The translations under genes and the position numbers were made by a program. A stretch of DNA of 64,000 nt from Demequina sp. B12. Lineage in GTDB: Bacteria > Actinomycetota > Actinomycetes > Actinomycetales > Demequinaceae. The stretch lies in contig NZ_JAPEHU010000002.1 in assembly GCF_028823635.1 (NCBI RefSeq), positions 124,001 to 188,000 on the forward strand. The letters are read 5' to 3'. Of this stretch, positions 8,861 to 17,540 are shown in pieces. Below the pieces are notes generated by a model. It was not told the origin of the DNA. It made no database searches and was given only the letters and a program-made list of their open reading frames with translations. Position 1 is the stretch's first letter. The number at the start of each line of letters is the position of its first letter.

Positions 8861-11611
8861 ATGGCGCAAGATAGGCAGGATTCCCCGTCAGCGTGGTGGA
8901 CGATGTCCGCCTCGGACGTCGCACAAGTAGTGGACAGCTCGCTTGACGGGTTGACCGCAAGCGATGCACGTGAGCGATTGGAACGCTACGGTCCCAACGC
9001 ACTGACTGCTGCGCCTCCGCCCACGATCTGGCAGCTAGCGTTGCGGCAGTTGGCTGATCCGATGAACATCATGCTGATCGCGGTGGCGATTGTGTCGATG
9101 GCGATCGCACAGTGGTCGACCGGCGTGCTCGTAGCGGCGCTGGTGGTGTTCAATGTGTGGTCCGGTGCCAGCCAGGAACGCAAAGCCCAAGCAAGCGTGG
9201 ATGCGTTGGCCACGATGCAGATCCCACACGTCAGGGTGAATCGCGGGGGAGCGGTCGTCGAGGTTCCGGCAACTGAGATTGTTCCCGGTGACGTGGTGGA
9301 ACTTGAAGCGGGTGACATTGTCCCCGCCGACGCGCGCATTCTGAGGGCAACCACGCTGGAGACGCAAGAGGCTGCGTTAACCGGCGAAAGCGCACCCATT
9401 GAGAAGCACGCCGAGCCCGTCGCCGCGGCGGACACGCCCTTGGGTGACCGAGTGTCGATGGTGTACCAAAACACCTCAGTGACGCGCGGTACTGCCACGG
9501 TGCTCGTGGTCGCCACGGGGATGCAGACGGAGATGGGTTCCATCGCGTCGATGCTGACCGCGGTGGAACGCGTGAAGTCGCCTCTGCAACGTGAACTCGC
9601 AGGCCTCACGCGTGTGATCAGCGCGTTCGCCTGGGGTGCCGTGGTCTTGATCGTGGGTCTGGGCCTGATCCGAGGGCAGTCATTCGCGGACCTGATGTTC
9701 CTGGGAACCGCGGTCGCGATCTCTGCAATCCCTACAGGTATGCCCACGTTTGTTCAGCAGTTGCTGGCGTGGGGTGCATCGCGTCTGGCTGAGTCGAAAG
9801 CGATCATTACTTCGCTGAACGACGTGGAGACGCTGGGTGCCACGAGCGCGATTTGTTCGGACAAGACCGGCACGCTCACCATGAATCAGATGATGGCACG
9901 CACCATCTGGCTGGGTGGGGAGACCTTCACTGTTGACGGCGCCGGGTACTCCTTTGAAGGCCACATCCGGCGCACTCAGGGTGACGTAGTTGAGCCGGGG
10001 CCCGCGCTGGCCTACGGCCTGGCGCTTCCGAACGACGCAACGGTGTCCGCTGACGGGGCGGTAGTCGGTGATCCCACCGAGGCAGCGTTCGTGGTGTTGG
10101 CAGAAAAGCTTGGCGTCGACGCAGACGAGACACGACGTCGCTTCCCTCGTGAAGCAGAGGTGCCCTTCGACTCCGACTACAAGTTCATGGCGACGTTCCA
10201 CCATGTCCAGTGGCAAGGACAGCGGCGCTTGATTGCCGTCGTCAAGGGAGCGCCAGATGTTCTGTTGGACCGTTCCACGTCTGCAGTGAAGGAGCGAGAC
10301 CGGACAGTCGACATCGCGGCGGTCAGCGACGAGATCACGGCGGAGATTGAACGACGCTCCGCCGAAGGTTTGCGTACGTTGGCACTGGCGATCAAGGTCA
10401 TCGCACCTGAGGACGAAGGGGCGGCCATCGCCGATCCGATGGCCGCCATCTCCGACCTGGCGTTCGTCGCGGTCGTCGGGATCGTGGATCCCTTGCGCCC
10501 CGAGGCGAAGAAGGCGGTGGATGAAGCACACGCTGCGGGTATTGCGGTGCGCATGATTACCGGTGACCACGTCGTGACCGCGCAAGCGATCGGGCGTGAA
10601 CTGGACCTGCCCGGTGACGGTCTTTCTGGAGCTCAGTTTGCGGCGCTGACGGACCAAGAGATCGATGAACGCGTCGACGACCTGGGCGTGTTCGGACGAG
10701 TCACTCCGCAAGACAAACTACGGCTCGTTCAACGTTTGCAAGCCCGTGGTGATGTGGTGGCGATGACAGGCGATGCTGTGAACGATGCTGCGGCGATCAA
10801 GCAGGCCGACATCGGCGTCGCAATGGGCTCCGGCTCTGAGGTGACGAAGCAGGCTGCGAAGCTGGTGCTCACTGACGACAACTTTGCCACCCTGGTCCGC
10901 GCAGTGAAGCTCGGTCGCGTCGTCTACGCGAAAATCTCGAACTACCTGGTGTTCCAGATGTCTCAGTTGATCTCGCTGATCTTGCTGTTCTTGGTCGCGA
11001 GCATCCTGAACCTCAATGGCGGAAACGCGCTCACCCCCGTCATGGTGCTGATGTTGAACTTCTCCGTGGCGATGTTCGCGGTCGCCGCCATCTTGCTGGA
11101 AGACGAGCAACCTGGCCTGATGGAGCGGCCCCCGAGGGATACGAGCGAAGGAATCGCCTCGAAGGGCAATGTGTTGCGGTGGCTCCTCTATGGCGGAGTG
11201 CTGATGCTTGCTGCGCTTGTGCCGCTCCTGGTGTGGAACGACCAGCTGTCGACTGAGCATGCATCGGCGCCAGTCACTATGGCCTACGCGATCATCGCGC
11301 TGGGAACCTTCATCAGCGGCGCACAGCTCCGGCGCGACCCCGAGTCAGGTCTGCGCGGGCCCTGGGGAAAAGTTCCCACCCTTGCGCTTGCCACGGTGGT
11401 GTTTGTGGTGGCTACGACCGAGGTTCCGTTCTTGCAGAACTGGCTTGGCTCGACCAGTTTGTCCCTGGGCCAGTGGGGCATCGTTCTCGCATTGACGTCA
11501 GTCATGGTCATCACCATCGAGGTGGACAAAGCGGCGCGTCACCGCCGCGACCGAGAGGCGCGCGAACCGGAGGAGCCTGTCGCTGCAGTCGTGCCGCAAC
11601 GCGCACGCTGA
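8861..11611 (+). CDS. P-type cation-transporting ATPase, divergent P2-like
   Basis: The 916-aa membrane ATPase has an N-terminal cation-ATPase domain, the actuator TGES motif, phosphorylation loop DKTGT (D334), TGDAVNDA hinge (D638, with Ala instead of the usual Gly) and C-terminal membrane helices. The overall layout is that of SERCA/Na,K-type pumps. However, the M4 PEGL motif is replaced by PTGM (T292), M5 carries Met and Leu where Asn and Glu are expected (about 700 and 703), and M6 has LNFSVAM instead of NLVTDG, so the usual Ca/Na ligands are missing. The transported ion cannot be inferred. The ATG at 8861 is chosen over an in-frame TTG at 8849 because of GGAG 6 nt upstream. Confidence 0.88.
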   Translation: MAQDRQDSPSAWWTMSASDVAQVVDSSLDGLTASDARERLERYGPNALTAAPPPTIWQLALRQLADPMNIMLIAVAIVSMAIAQWSTGVLVAALVVFNVWSGASQERKAQASVDALATMQIPHVRVNRGGAVVEVPATEIVPGDVVELEAGDIVPADARILRATTLETQEAALTGESAPIEKHAEPVAAADTPLGDRVSMVYQNTSVTRGTATVLVVATGMQTEMGSIASMLTAVERVKSPLQRELAGLTRVISAFAWGAVVLIVGLGLIRGQSFADLMFLGTAVAISAIPTGMPTFVQQLLAWGASRLAESKAIITSLNDVETLGATSAICSDKTGTLTMNQMMARTIWLGGETFTVDGAGYSFEGHIRRTQGDVVEPGPALAYGLALPNDATVSADGAVVGDPTEAAFVVLAEKLGVDADETRRRFPREAEVPFDSDYKFMATFHHVQWQGQRRLIAVVKGAPDVLLDRSTSAVKERDRTVDIAAVSDEITAEIERRSAEGLRTLALAIKVIAPEDEGAAIADPMAAISDLAFVAVVGIVDPLRPEAKKAVDEAHAAGIAVRMITGDHVVTAQAIGRELDLPGDGLSGAQFAALTDQEIDERVDDLGVFGRVTPQDKLRLVQRLQARGDVVAMTGDAVNDAAAIKQADIGVAMGSGSEVTKQAAKLVLTDDNFATLVRAVKLGRVVYAKISNYLVFQMSQLISLILLFLVASILNLNGGNALTPVMVLMLNFSVAMFAVAAILLEDEQPGLMERPPRDTSEGIASKGNVLRWLLYGGVLMLAALVPLLVWNDQLSTEHASAPVTMAYAIIALGTFISGAQLRRDPESGLRGPWGKVPTLALATVVFVVATTEVPFLQNWLGSTSLSLGQWGIVLALTSVMVITIEVDKAARHRRDREAREPEEPVAAVVPQRAR

Positions 11612-11657
11612 TCCGCGAGGAAAGAAAGGCCTCTTCGATCTGAGATCAGGTGCTGGC

Positions 11658-11663
11658 TAGACT
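11658..11663 (+). promoter_or_regulatory. -10 element of proA (leaderless)
   Basis: TAGACT lies 6 nt before the proA ATG, with a weak TTCGAT at 11634-11639 as a possible -35 (18 bp spacing). No ribosome binding site is present, so transcription probably starts at or next to the ATG. Confidence 0.55.
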
Positions 11664-11669
11664 GGCCGC

Positions 11670-12956
11670 ATGACTGACACCTCCGTAACCCCGGACGTTG
11701 AGACGGCTGTCCTGGAAGCGTGCCAGCGCGCCAAACTTGCGTCACGAGCGCTCGCATCCGCCACGCGCGTCGTGAAGGACGCGGCGCTGCACGCCATGGC
11801 CGATGCACTCGTGCAGCAGTCTGCGCGGATTGTGGAGGCCAACGGCCGTGACGTGGCTCGTGGGCGCGAGCATGGGATGGCAGCGGGGCTTGTCGACCGG
11901 CTGACTCTGACCGACGAGCGGGTGCAGGCGATTGCTGATGCCTTGAGGTATCTCGCCGGGCTGCCGGACCCCGTGGGCGAAGTGAAGCGCGGTTCGACGC
12001 TCCCCAACGGCATTCGGCTGGTGCAGAAGGCCGTGCCGATGGGAGTGGTCGGCATGATCTATGAAGCCCGGCCCAACGTCACCGTGGACGCTGCAGGCCT
12101 GGCGCTGAAGTCAGGCAACGCGGCGGTGTTGCGCGGTGGATCAGCTGCCGCGAACTCGAATGAAGTGATCGTGGCCGTGCTCCAGGACGCACTGGAGAGT
12201 GTGGGTCTACCCCGTGACGCGGTGCAATCTATCGACTCCTACGGGCGTGAAGGCGCACGCGTGCTGATGAATGCACGCGGTCTTGTCGATGTCCTCGTTC
12301 CGCGTGGAGGACGCGACCTGATTCAAACTGTCGTGCGGGAAGCGACGGTGCCTGCCATCGAGACCGGTGAGGGCAACTGTCACGTGTACCTCGATGCATC
12401 TGCGCCGCTGCAGCGGTCCATCGACATCGTGGTCAACTCGAAAGCCCAGCGTGTGGGCGTGTGCAATGCTGCGGAGACCTTGCTGGTGCATCAAGACGCC
12501 GCGCCTTCAGTTCTCCCGGCCGTGATGACCGCTCTGCACGAGCAGCATGTGACTCTGCACGTGGATCAGGCAGCGGCGGACCTTGCGCCGGACGGGGTGC
12601 AGACGGTTCCCGCAACGGATGATGACTGGGCCACGGAGTACCTGAGCCTGGATCTCGCTGTGAAGGTCGTGGACAGCCTCGATGAGGCAGTCGCTCACAT
12701 CGCTCTGTACAGCACCGGTCATACCGAGGCGATTGTCACCGACGACATTGGCGCCGCCGATCGTTTCGTGGCAGGCATCGACACCGCGGCGGTCATGGTG
12801 AATGCTTCGACGCGCTTCACCGACGGTGCGATGTTTGGGCTCGGTGCAGAGATCGGAATCTCGACACAGAAACTGCACGCCCGTGGGCCCATGGGGCTTG
12901 GTGAGCTGACGACCACCACCTGGATCGCCTACGGAGATGGTCACGTGCGTCCCTGA
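11670..12956 (+). CDS. proA: Glutamate-5-semialdehyde dehydrogenase (gamma-glutamyl phosphate reductase)
   Basis: The 428-aa aldehyde-dehydrogenase-fold protein has the catalytic Cys265 in [10 protein letters not shown], and the family segments [19 protein letters not shown] and [12 protein letters not shown]. It reduces glutamyl-5-phosphate with NADPH in proline synthesis, directly after ProB. The ATG has no Shine-Dalgarno sequence but is 6 nt from a -10 element, suggesting a leaderless message. Having its own promoter is consistent with its separation from proB by the P-type ATPase gene. Confidence 0.97.
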   Translation: MTDTSVTPDVETAVLEACQRAKLASRALASATRVVKDAALHAMADALVQQSARIVEANGRDVARGREHGMAAGLVDRLTLTDERVQAIADALRYLAGLPDPVGEVKRGSTLPNGIRLVQKAVPMGVVGMIYEARPNVTVDAAGLALKSGNAAVLRGGSAAANSNEVIVAVLQDALESVGLPRDAVQSIDSYGREGARVLMNARGLVDVLVPRGGRDLIQTVVREATVPAIETGEGNCHVYLDASAPLQRSIDIVVNSKAQRVGVCNAAETLLVHQDAAPSVLPAVMTALHEQHVTLHVDQAAADLAPDGVQTVPATDDDWATEYLSLDLAVKVVDSLDEAVAHIALYSTGHTEAIVTDDIGAADRFVAGIDTAAVMVNASTRFTDGAMFGLGAEIGISTQKLHARGPMGLGELTTTTWIAYGDGHVRP

Positions 12957-13012
12957 CGCTCTCCATGTCCATGGAATAATGACGGTCAATCTTGACGGAA
13001 GGAAGTCCCCCA

Positions 13013-13162
13013 GTGATCTTCGCGGAAGCCGCTGCTGAGTCCACGCACGTTGTCAATGAACTCCCCATTCCTGCAGAGGCCTTTGGTCTCATTGCCTTCA
13101 CTGGTCTGATGGCGTTGCTGTTCGTGACGTTCGCATTCCGGAGCATTGGCACCCGCCACTGA
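13013..13162 (+). CDS. Small single-span membrane protein (49 aa)
   Basis: A GTG at 13013 preceded by GGAAGGAAG (12998-13005) opens a 49-codon frame ending TGA at 13160-13162. The product begins MIFAEAAAESTHVVNELPIP and has one hydrophobic helix (AFGLIAFTGLMALLFVTFAF) and a short basic end (RSIGTRH). The strong ribosome binding site and tight fit between proA and nadD support a real gene. From memory, small hypothetical membrane proteins occur at this position in related actinobacteria. Function is unknown. Confidence 0.8.
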   Translation: MIFAEAAAESTHVVNELPIPAEAFGLIAFTGLMALLFVTFAFRSIGTRH

Positions 13163-13163
13163 C

Positions 13164-13760
13164 GTGACCGCACCGCATCAGCGAGTCGGTGTCTTTGGCG
13201 GCACATTCGATCCGATCCACCACGGCCATCTCGCCGCTGCGTCGGAGGTGTGTGCCGCCCTCGGCCTGGACCGCATGATTGTGGTGCCCACACACGTGCA
13301 ACCCTTCAAGCAAGGGGAGCAGGTGGCCTCCGACGAGCATCGGTTGGCGATGTGTCGGCTCGCCGTCGCGGACGATCCCCGCTTCTCCGTGTCGTCAGTC
13401 GACATCGACCGCGGGGGAACCACCTACACAGTCGATACGTTGAGAGACCTGGCGAACGCCAATCCCGGTGCGCAGTTGTACTTCATGGCGGGGGCCGATG
13501 CCCTGGCTCGCTTGTCAGAATGGAAGGACGCTGAGGAACTTTCCACACTTGCCACATTTGTGGGAGTGACTCGGCCCGGTCATTCGTTGGGTCAGTTGGA
13601 TACTCCACACGCGCTGGTTGAAGTACCAGCCATGGCGGTATCCTCGACAGACGTCAGGCGCCGGGTGAGGGCGGGTGCGCCGATTCGCTACCTGGTGCCG
13701 AGCGCCGTGGCGGATTACATCGCGCAACACGACCTGTACGCAGGAGGATTGGATGACTGA
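13164..13760 (+). CDS. nadD: Nicotinate-nucleotide adenylyltransferase
   Basis: The 198-aa product has the nucleotidyl-transferase signature GVFGGTFDPIHHGHL near its N-terminus and SSTDVRRRV near its end, both typical of NadD. It converts nicotinate mononucleotide to deamido-NAD in NAD synthesis. The GTG at 13164 lies 1 nt after the stop of the small membrane protein, suggesting translational coupling; an in-frame TTG at 13146 is possible but has a badly spaced GGAG. The gene overlaps the next by 8 nt. Confidence 0.94.
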   Translation: MTAPHQRVGVFGGTFDPIHHGHLAAASEVCAALGLDRMIVVPTHVQPFKQGEQVASDEHRLAMCRLAVADDPRFSVSSVDIDRGGTTYTVDTLRDLANANPGAQLYFMAGADALARLSEWKDAEELSTLATFVGVTRPGHSLGQLDTPHALVEVPAMAVSSTDVRRRVRAGAPIRYLVPSAVADYIAQHDLYAGGLDD

Positions 13761-15573
13761 CCAGGAGCGGCCGCACTCACGTCGTGAGCGTCGTGCACGC
13801 GAGCAGCGGGAGGCGCATCGCCTCGATGACACCGCACCGCTCGAGCCTGGGCTCGACACGCACGGCATCCCTATGGAGACGTCCGAGTTGCGCGCGATCT
13901 CGCGCCGTGAACGCCGCCGTATGGAGCGCCTGGAGCACCCCGTCGAAACGTGGACCGCGGAAGAGGAGATGATCGCGACAGGTCAGATCCCCGCGATGAC
14001 TCCGGAGCGTATCGCCGAGCAGGAGAAGATTGCCCGCGATAAGGCCGCCGCGGCTCAGCGCGATGCGCAAACGGCTTCTGACGAGATCGCCCAGGTGCGT
14101 GGCGCAGTCTCGCCCCAGGCGCCCAACTCAGGTGCTCCGGTCGCAAGTCCCGAGTCCGCCTCGCCACGGCGGTCCTCGCTGATTCCCGACACCGCAGACC
14201 CCGCAGGAACTGCAGATTCGGCGCCGGCGGCATCACAGTCGTGGTCCGCACCGCAGCCGCAGTCGGCACCACACGTTGCTTCTGCGCCGGCAGCGCCTAG
14301 CGCCCCTCGTGAGCCCGCGACATCTCAGCCGCTGCCTCCGGCGCAGTCGCCACAGCACCCAACTTCACAGCACCAGTCGCCACAGAGCCCTTCTCCACAG
14401 AGCCCTTCGCCACAGAGTCAGCCCATGACGGCAGCGACTCCTGTCAACGCGAGTGGACCTGCCTCCGTGGTCTCGGCCCCGCCCGCCGAGCCCGCATCGG
14501 CACCTGCGAGCGCCTCAGCACCAGCGGCGCCTTCCGCACCTGCACAGGAACCTGCACGCCCCTTGGGTATGCCCCCGGGGATGACCCCCGAGATGTTCGA
14601 CATGCTGTTCCCCCCGGGTTCCGCGCAGCGGCGCTTGATGGAACGTCAGGCAAGTGGCGAGGCTGCCGAATCCGCAGGTTCGTCGCTGACAGCGCCGAGC
14701 GCGTACTCCGCAGCATCTGCACCCGCCGCAACCTCACACGTGTCAGCACCTTCGGCTGCGTCCGCGCCGGCACCTTCGGCCCCCAGCCAAGCTGCCCCGT
14801 CCGCGCCTTCTGCGCCGATGGGAGCGCAGCCGCAGGCGCCCTCGGCCCCGCAGAACGATGACGGCCCGCTCTACGCAGACGATGACGCGGCGCCCTCGGG
14901 AGGCTACGCCGCCGGCACCTACGACCAGTGGGGCGGTCATCATTCTGTGCCGAGCGCGGCATCGGCTCCTGCATACGACCATCAGTCACCGGCACCGCAG
15001 CCGTCCTACGACACTCGTGCCGACGAGCCACAGTATGAGGCGCCAGCGCAGCAGCCCACGCCTGCCCCCAACCTCGAACCCTGGGAACCCGCCGAGAGCA
15101 GTGGTGAGTCGACCGACCTCCAGTCCGGCACGCAATGGGGATTCAGCAGCGATGACGAAGACGGTCCCGGACACGACTCCCTGACGCCTGGTTCGGGCGC
15201 AGAGCCGTCGTTCGATGCGATTCTGGGGGCCCCGTCCGCTGGGGAAGCGGCATCCCAATGGGACAGCCACCCGCTCATGACGGCAGAAGTGCCCGCCGTG
15301 ACCGGCCAGATCGAAGTCGACGTCGATCGCGAGCAGCTGGAAAGCGAAGCGCTCCCACTACCGGACCTGTCCAACGTGCGAACGTCGACCTTCCAGCCAG
15401 CCGCGCACGTGGACCCGGTCGAGACCGGTAACTTCGAGATCGAACCTCGGGAAAAGCCAGAACTCCACCCCGCGGGCGGTCGCCACCACTTTGGATGGGC
15501 GCAACTCGCGGTCATCGGTGCCGTAGCCTTCGTGCTGGGAGTCATCGTATGGAACGTGTTGAAGGGCAATTGA
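13753..15573 (+). CDS. Pro/Ala/Ser-rich disordered protein with C-terminal membrane anchor
   Basis: The 606-aa product starts at an ATG with AGGAGG 5 nt upstream. It opens with two Arg-rich segments (SRRERRAREQR and ISRRERRRMERL), runs through some 400 residues of low-complexity Pro/Ala/Ser/Gln sequence including PQSPSPQSPSPQS, and ends in a single transmembrane helix (QLAVIGAVAFVLGVIVWNVL) near the C-terminus. The long N-terminal part is predicted to be cytoplasmic and tail-anchored. No enzymatic domain is recognised. Position between nadD and rsfS resembles hypothetical proteins in related genomes. Function is unknown; an envelope or division role would be a guess. Confidence 0.85.
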   Translation: MTDQERPHSRRERRAREQREAHRLDDTAPLEPGLDTHGIPMETSELRAISRRERRRMERLEHPVETWTAEEEMIATGQIPAMTPERIAEQEKIARDKAAAAQRDAQTASDEIAQVRGAVSPQAPNSGAPVASPESASPRRSSLIPDTADPAGTADSAPAASQSWSAPQPQSAPHVASAPAAPSAPREPATSQPLPPAQSPQHPTSQHQSPQSPSPQSPSPQSQPMTAATPVNASGPASVVSAPPAEPASAPASASAPAAPSAPAQEPARPLGMPPGMTPEMFDMLFPPGSAQRRLMERQASGEAAESAGSSLTAPSAYSAASAPAATSHVSAPSAASAPAPSAPSQAAPSAPSAPMGAQPQAPSAPQNDDGPLYADDDAAPSGGYAAGTYDQWGGHHSVPSAASAPAYDHQSPAPQPSYDTRADEPQYEAPAQQPTPAPNLEPWEPAESSGESTDLQSGTQWGFSSDDEDGPGHDSLTPGSGAEPSFDAILGAPSAGEAASQWDSHPLMTAEVPAVTGQIEVDVDREQLESEALPLPDLSNVRTSTFQPAAHVDPVETGNFEIEPREKPELHPAGGRHHFGWAQLAVIGAVAFVLGVIVWNVLKGN

Positions 15574-15927
15574 TTGACCGCGACTGATCGAGCAGTAGAA
15601 CTCACCCGCGAAGCCGCCAAAGCCGCAGACGACAAGAAGGCCAGCAACATCGTGGCCCTCGATGTCACGAGCGCGATGCCGTTGACCGATGTCTTCGTCA
15701 TCGCCTCAGCCTCGAACGAGCGCCAAGTGGTCGCGATCGCGGACGCCATCGAGGAGTCCCTTCACGGGCTCGGATCGAAGGCGATTGGCCGTGAAGGTCA
15801 CCGTGAGGGTCGCTGGGTGTTGCTGAACTTCAACGACATCATCGTCCATGTGATGCACGATGAGGAGCGCGCCTACTACGACCTGGAGCGCCTCTACAAG
15901 GACTGCCCGGTCGTATCCCTCGCCTAG
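15574..15927 (+). CDS. rsfS: Ribosomal silencing factor
   Basis: The 117-aa product contains the RsfS/Iojap core: VALDVTSAMPLTDVFVIASA, EGHREGRWVLLNFNDIIVHVM and YYDLERLY. RsfS binds L14 on the 50S subunit and blocks subunit joining in starvation. It starts with TTG immediately after the preceding TGA (15571-15573), with GAAGGG about 8 nt upstream, so translation is coupled. The nadD-X-rsfS order is widespread in actinobacteria. Confidence 0.95.
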   Translation: MTATDRAVELTREAAKAADDKKASNIVALDVTSAMPLTDVFVIASASNERQVVAIADAIEESLHGLGSKAIGREGHREGRWVLLNFNDIIVHVMHDEERAYYDLERLYKDCPVVSLA

Positions 15928-15973
15928 GTTCCCGGTAGGCACGTACCGACAGACCTGACGTAAGGACACAGAC

Positions 15974-16627
15974 GTGCAGTTGTATGTAGTGCGGCATGGC
16001 CGTACGCAGTGGAATGCAGATGGACGCCTCCAAGGCGCCTCTGACATTCCGTTGAATGCCGACGGCCGTGACCAGATCGCGCGGACCGCCCACGCGCTGG
16101 CTCCGTTGCTTCCCGCCGACTCGACGGTGGTGTCATCACCGTTGGTGCGAGCCGCAGACACGGCCCAAGCCATTGGCTCGGCCGCAGGGCTCGACGTCGC
16201 CTTCGACCCACGGTTCCAAGAGCGTGCGTACGGAGTGTGGGAAGGTCTCACCATTGCCGAGCGAGAGGCCACCTATCCCGACCAGATGAAAGTCTGGCGG
16301 GGTGGGGGAGAGCCGCAGATCGACGGCTATGAAACGCATGCCCAGGTGACGGCGCGTGTCATCGCGGGCATCGAGGAGTGGGCGCAGCGCGCGGACTCGA
16401 CTCTCGTGGTTGTCGCTCACGGATCAGCAATCACCCAGGGCCTTCACGCACTGCTTGATCTTCGTGCCACGCCACGCACCCTTGAGCCGCTCGACAACGC
16501 CCAGTGGAGCCGGCTACAGCGCCGGAATGACGGGCGTTGGACACTCGAACGCCACGGCATCGGGCCGGATACCGTGGGCGATCGCTTGAATGGGCTTTCC
16601 TCGGTGACCACGGCGGTCAACTCATGA
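15974..16627 (+). CDS. Histidine phosphatase family protein (phosphoglycerate mutase-like), copy 1
   Basis: The 217-aa protein starts at a GTG with AAGGA upstream and begins MQLYVVRHGRTQWNADGRLQ. It has the RHG nucleophile motif, the acidic RAYGVWEG motif and the second His in VVAHGSAI, so the catalytic set is complete. Members dephosphorylate sugar phosphates, nucleotides or other small substrates; the substrate here is unknown. It overlaps a second homologue by 4 nt (ATGA), an apparent tandem duplication. Confidence 0.93.
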   Translation: MQLYVVRHGRTQWNADGRLQGASDIPLNADGRDQIARTAHALAPLLPADSTVVSSPLVRAADTAQAIGSAAGLDVAFDPRFQERAYGVWEGLTIAEREATYPDQMKVWRGGGEPQIDGYETHAQVTARVIAGIEEWAQRADSTLVVVAHGSAITQGLHALLDLRATPRTLEPLDNAQWSRLQRRNDGRWTLERHGIGPDTVGDRLNGLSSVTTAVNS

Positions 16628-17223
16628 CCACGATCGTGTTGTGGCGTCACAGCCGCACCGGCTTCAACACGGAGGGGCGGCTCCAGGGGTCGTTGGACAT
16701 CCCGCTTGGAGACGAGGGACGTGCCCAAGCCCGTATCGCTGGTCAACGCATCGTCGATGCGTGGGGGACAGACCTCCACATTGTGAGCTCCCCGCTCGCG
16801 AGGGCTCGCGACTCGGCTGCCGAACTCGCCAACCTTGCCGGTGTGCCTGTCCAGGTCGACGAAGCGTTGACCCAGCGCTCCTATGGAGTGTGGGAAGGGC
16901 TGACGCACCAGGAGGTCGCAAGCCGTTGGCCCGAGGAGTACGCCGCGAAGCAGCGTGGCGAGGACCCCCAGATCGACGGGTGGGGCACCTCGGCCGATGT
17001 CGCCGCCCGCGTGGGCCAATGCCTCCGTCAGCTAGCCAAGGTGGAAGGGGGCGTCGTTGTGGTCAGCCACGGTTCCGCAATCCAGTTGGGGCTGTCTCAC
17101 GTCTTGCACGTTTCACCTACCCAGAGCCCCTTAGGACATGTCCCTCACGCGGCCTGGTCTGTCGTGACGCCCAGGCCAGACGGGCCATGGAAACTCGACG
17201 CGTATGGGTGCGGAGCGCTGTAG
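16624..17223 (+). CDS. Histidine phosphatase family protein, copy 2 (RHS variant)
   Basis: The 199-aa product begins MTTIVLWRHSRTGFNTEGRL and keeps the acidic RSYGVWEG and second-His VVSHGSAI motifs. It is clearly similar to its upstream neighbour. The canonical RHG is RHS here (Ser10), so the nucleophile His9 remains but the following Gly is lost. This may alter activity or specificity. It starts inside the stop of copy 1 and is the last gene before tRNA-Ala. Confidence 0.92.
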   Translation: MTTIVLWRHSRTGFNTEGRLQGSLDIPLGDEGRAQARIAGQRIVDAWGTDLHIVSSPLARARDSAAELANLAGVPVQVDEALTQRSYGVWEGLTHQEVASRWPEEYAAKQRGEDPQIDGWGTSADVAARVGQCLRQLAKVEGGVVVVSHGSAIQLGLSHVLHVSPTQSPLGHVPHAAWSVVTPRPDGPWKLDAYGCGAL

Positions 17224-17252
17224 CGAAGGCGCCTGAGGAGCCGATGCGCGGA

Positions 17253-17282
17253 TTAGGTTTCGGCGCAAGATTGGGCTACTAT
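17253..17282 (+). promoter_or_regulatory. Putative tRNA-Ala promoter
   Basis: TTAGGT (17253-17258) and TACTAT (17277-17282) are separated by 18 bp and lie about 37 nt before the mature tRNA 5' end. It is the best candidate in the gap. Confidence 0.4.
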
Positions 17283-17319
17283 TACTTTCGCCCTCAGGGG
17301 CACGGGATCGCAAGATCAC

Positions 17320-17392
17320 GGGGCTGTGGCGCAGCTGGTAGCGCACCTGCATGGCATGCAGGGGGTCAGGGGTTCGAGTCCCCTCAGCTCCA
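17320..17392 (+). tRNA. tRNA-Ala (GGC anticodon)
   Basis: The 73-nt sequence folds as a standard cloverleaf: acceptor GGGGCTG/CAGCTCC, D arm GCGC-AGCTGGTA-GCGC, anticodon stem CCTGC/GCAGG with loop ATGGCAT giving anticodon GGC (17353-17355), a 5-nt variable loop, and T arm AGGGG-TTCGAGT-CCCCT. The discriminator is A at 17392 and CCA is not encoded. It reads GCC and GCU alanine codons. No tRNA-end repeat or integrase was seen nearby. Confidence 0.97.
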
Positions 17393-17416
17393 CGATGTGT
17401 TGAGACAGCATCGTAG

Positions 17417-17442
17417 AAAAGCCGCTCTTCGGAGCGGCTTTT
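17417..17442 (+). terminator. Terminator after tRNA-Ala
   Basis: AAAAGCCGCTC, a TTCG tetraloop and GAGCGGCTTTT form a 7-bp GC stem (GCCGCTC/GAGCGGC) flanked by A4 and T4. This is a classic intrinsic terminator that could work in both directions. Confidence 0.88.
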
Positions 17443-17540
17443 CGCATATCTGGGTGCAGACAATCCTGCGCTGTACATGACCGCGACACCACATCGTGCC
17501 AACACGGGTTCCCCTTGTTGCAATGGCGCGTTGGACGACC

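Noticed and set aside
15974-17223. The two histidine phosphatases as one frameshifted gene
   Set aside because: Both frames are complete with their own start, full motif set and a normal ATGA overlap.
17320-17392. tRNA-Ala as the attachment site of an integrated island
   Set aside because: No integrase gene and no second copy of the tRNA 3' end were seen in the window; only the hotspot idea is kept.
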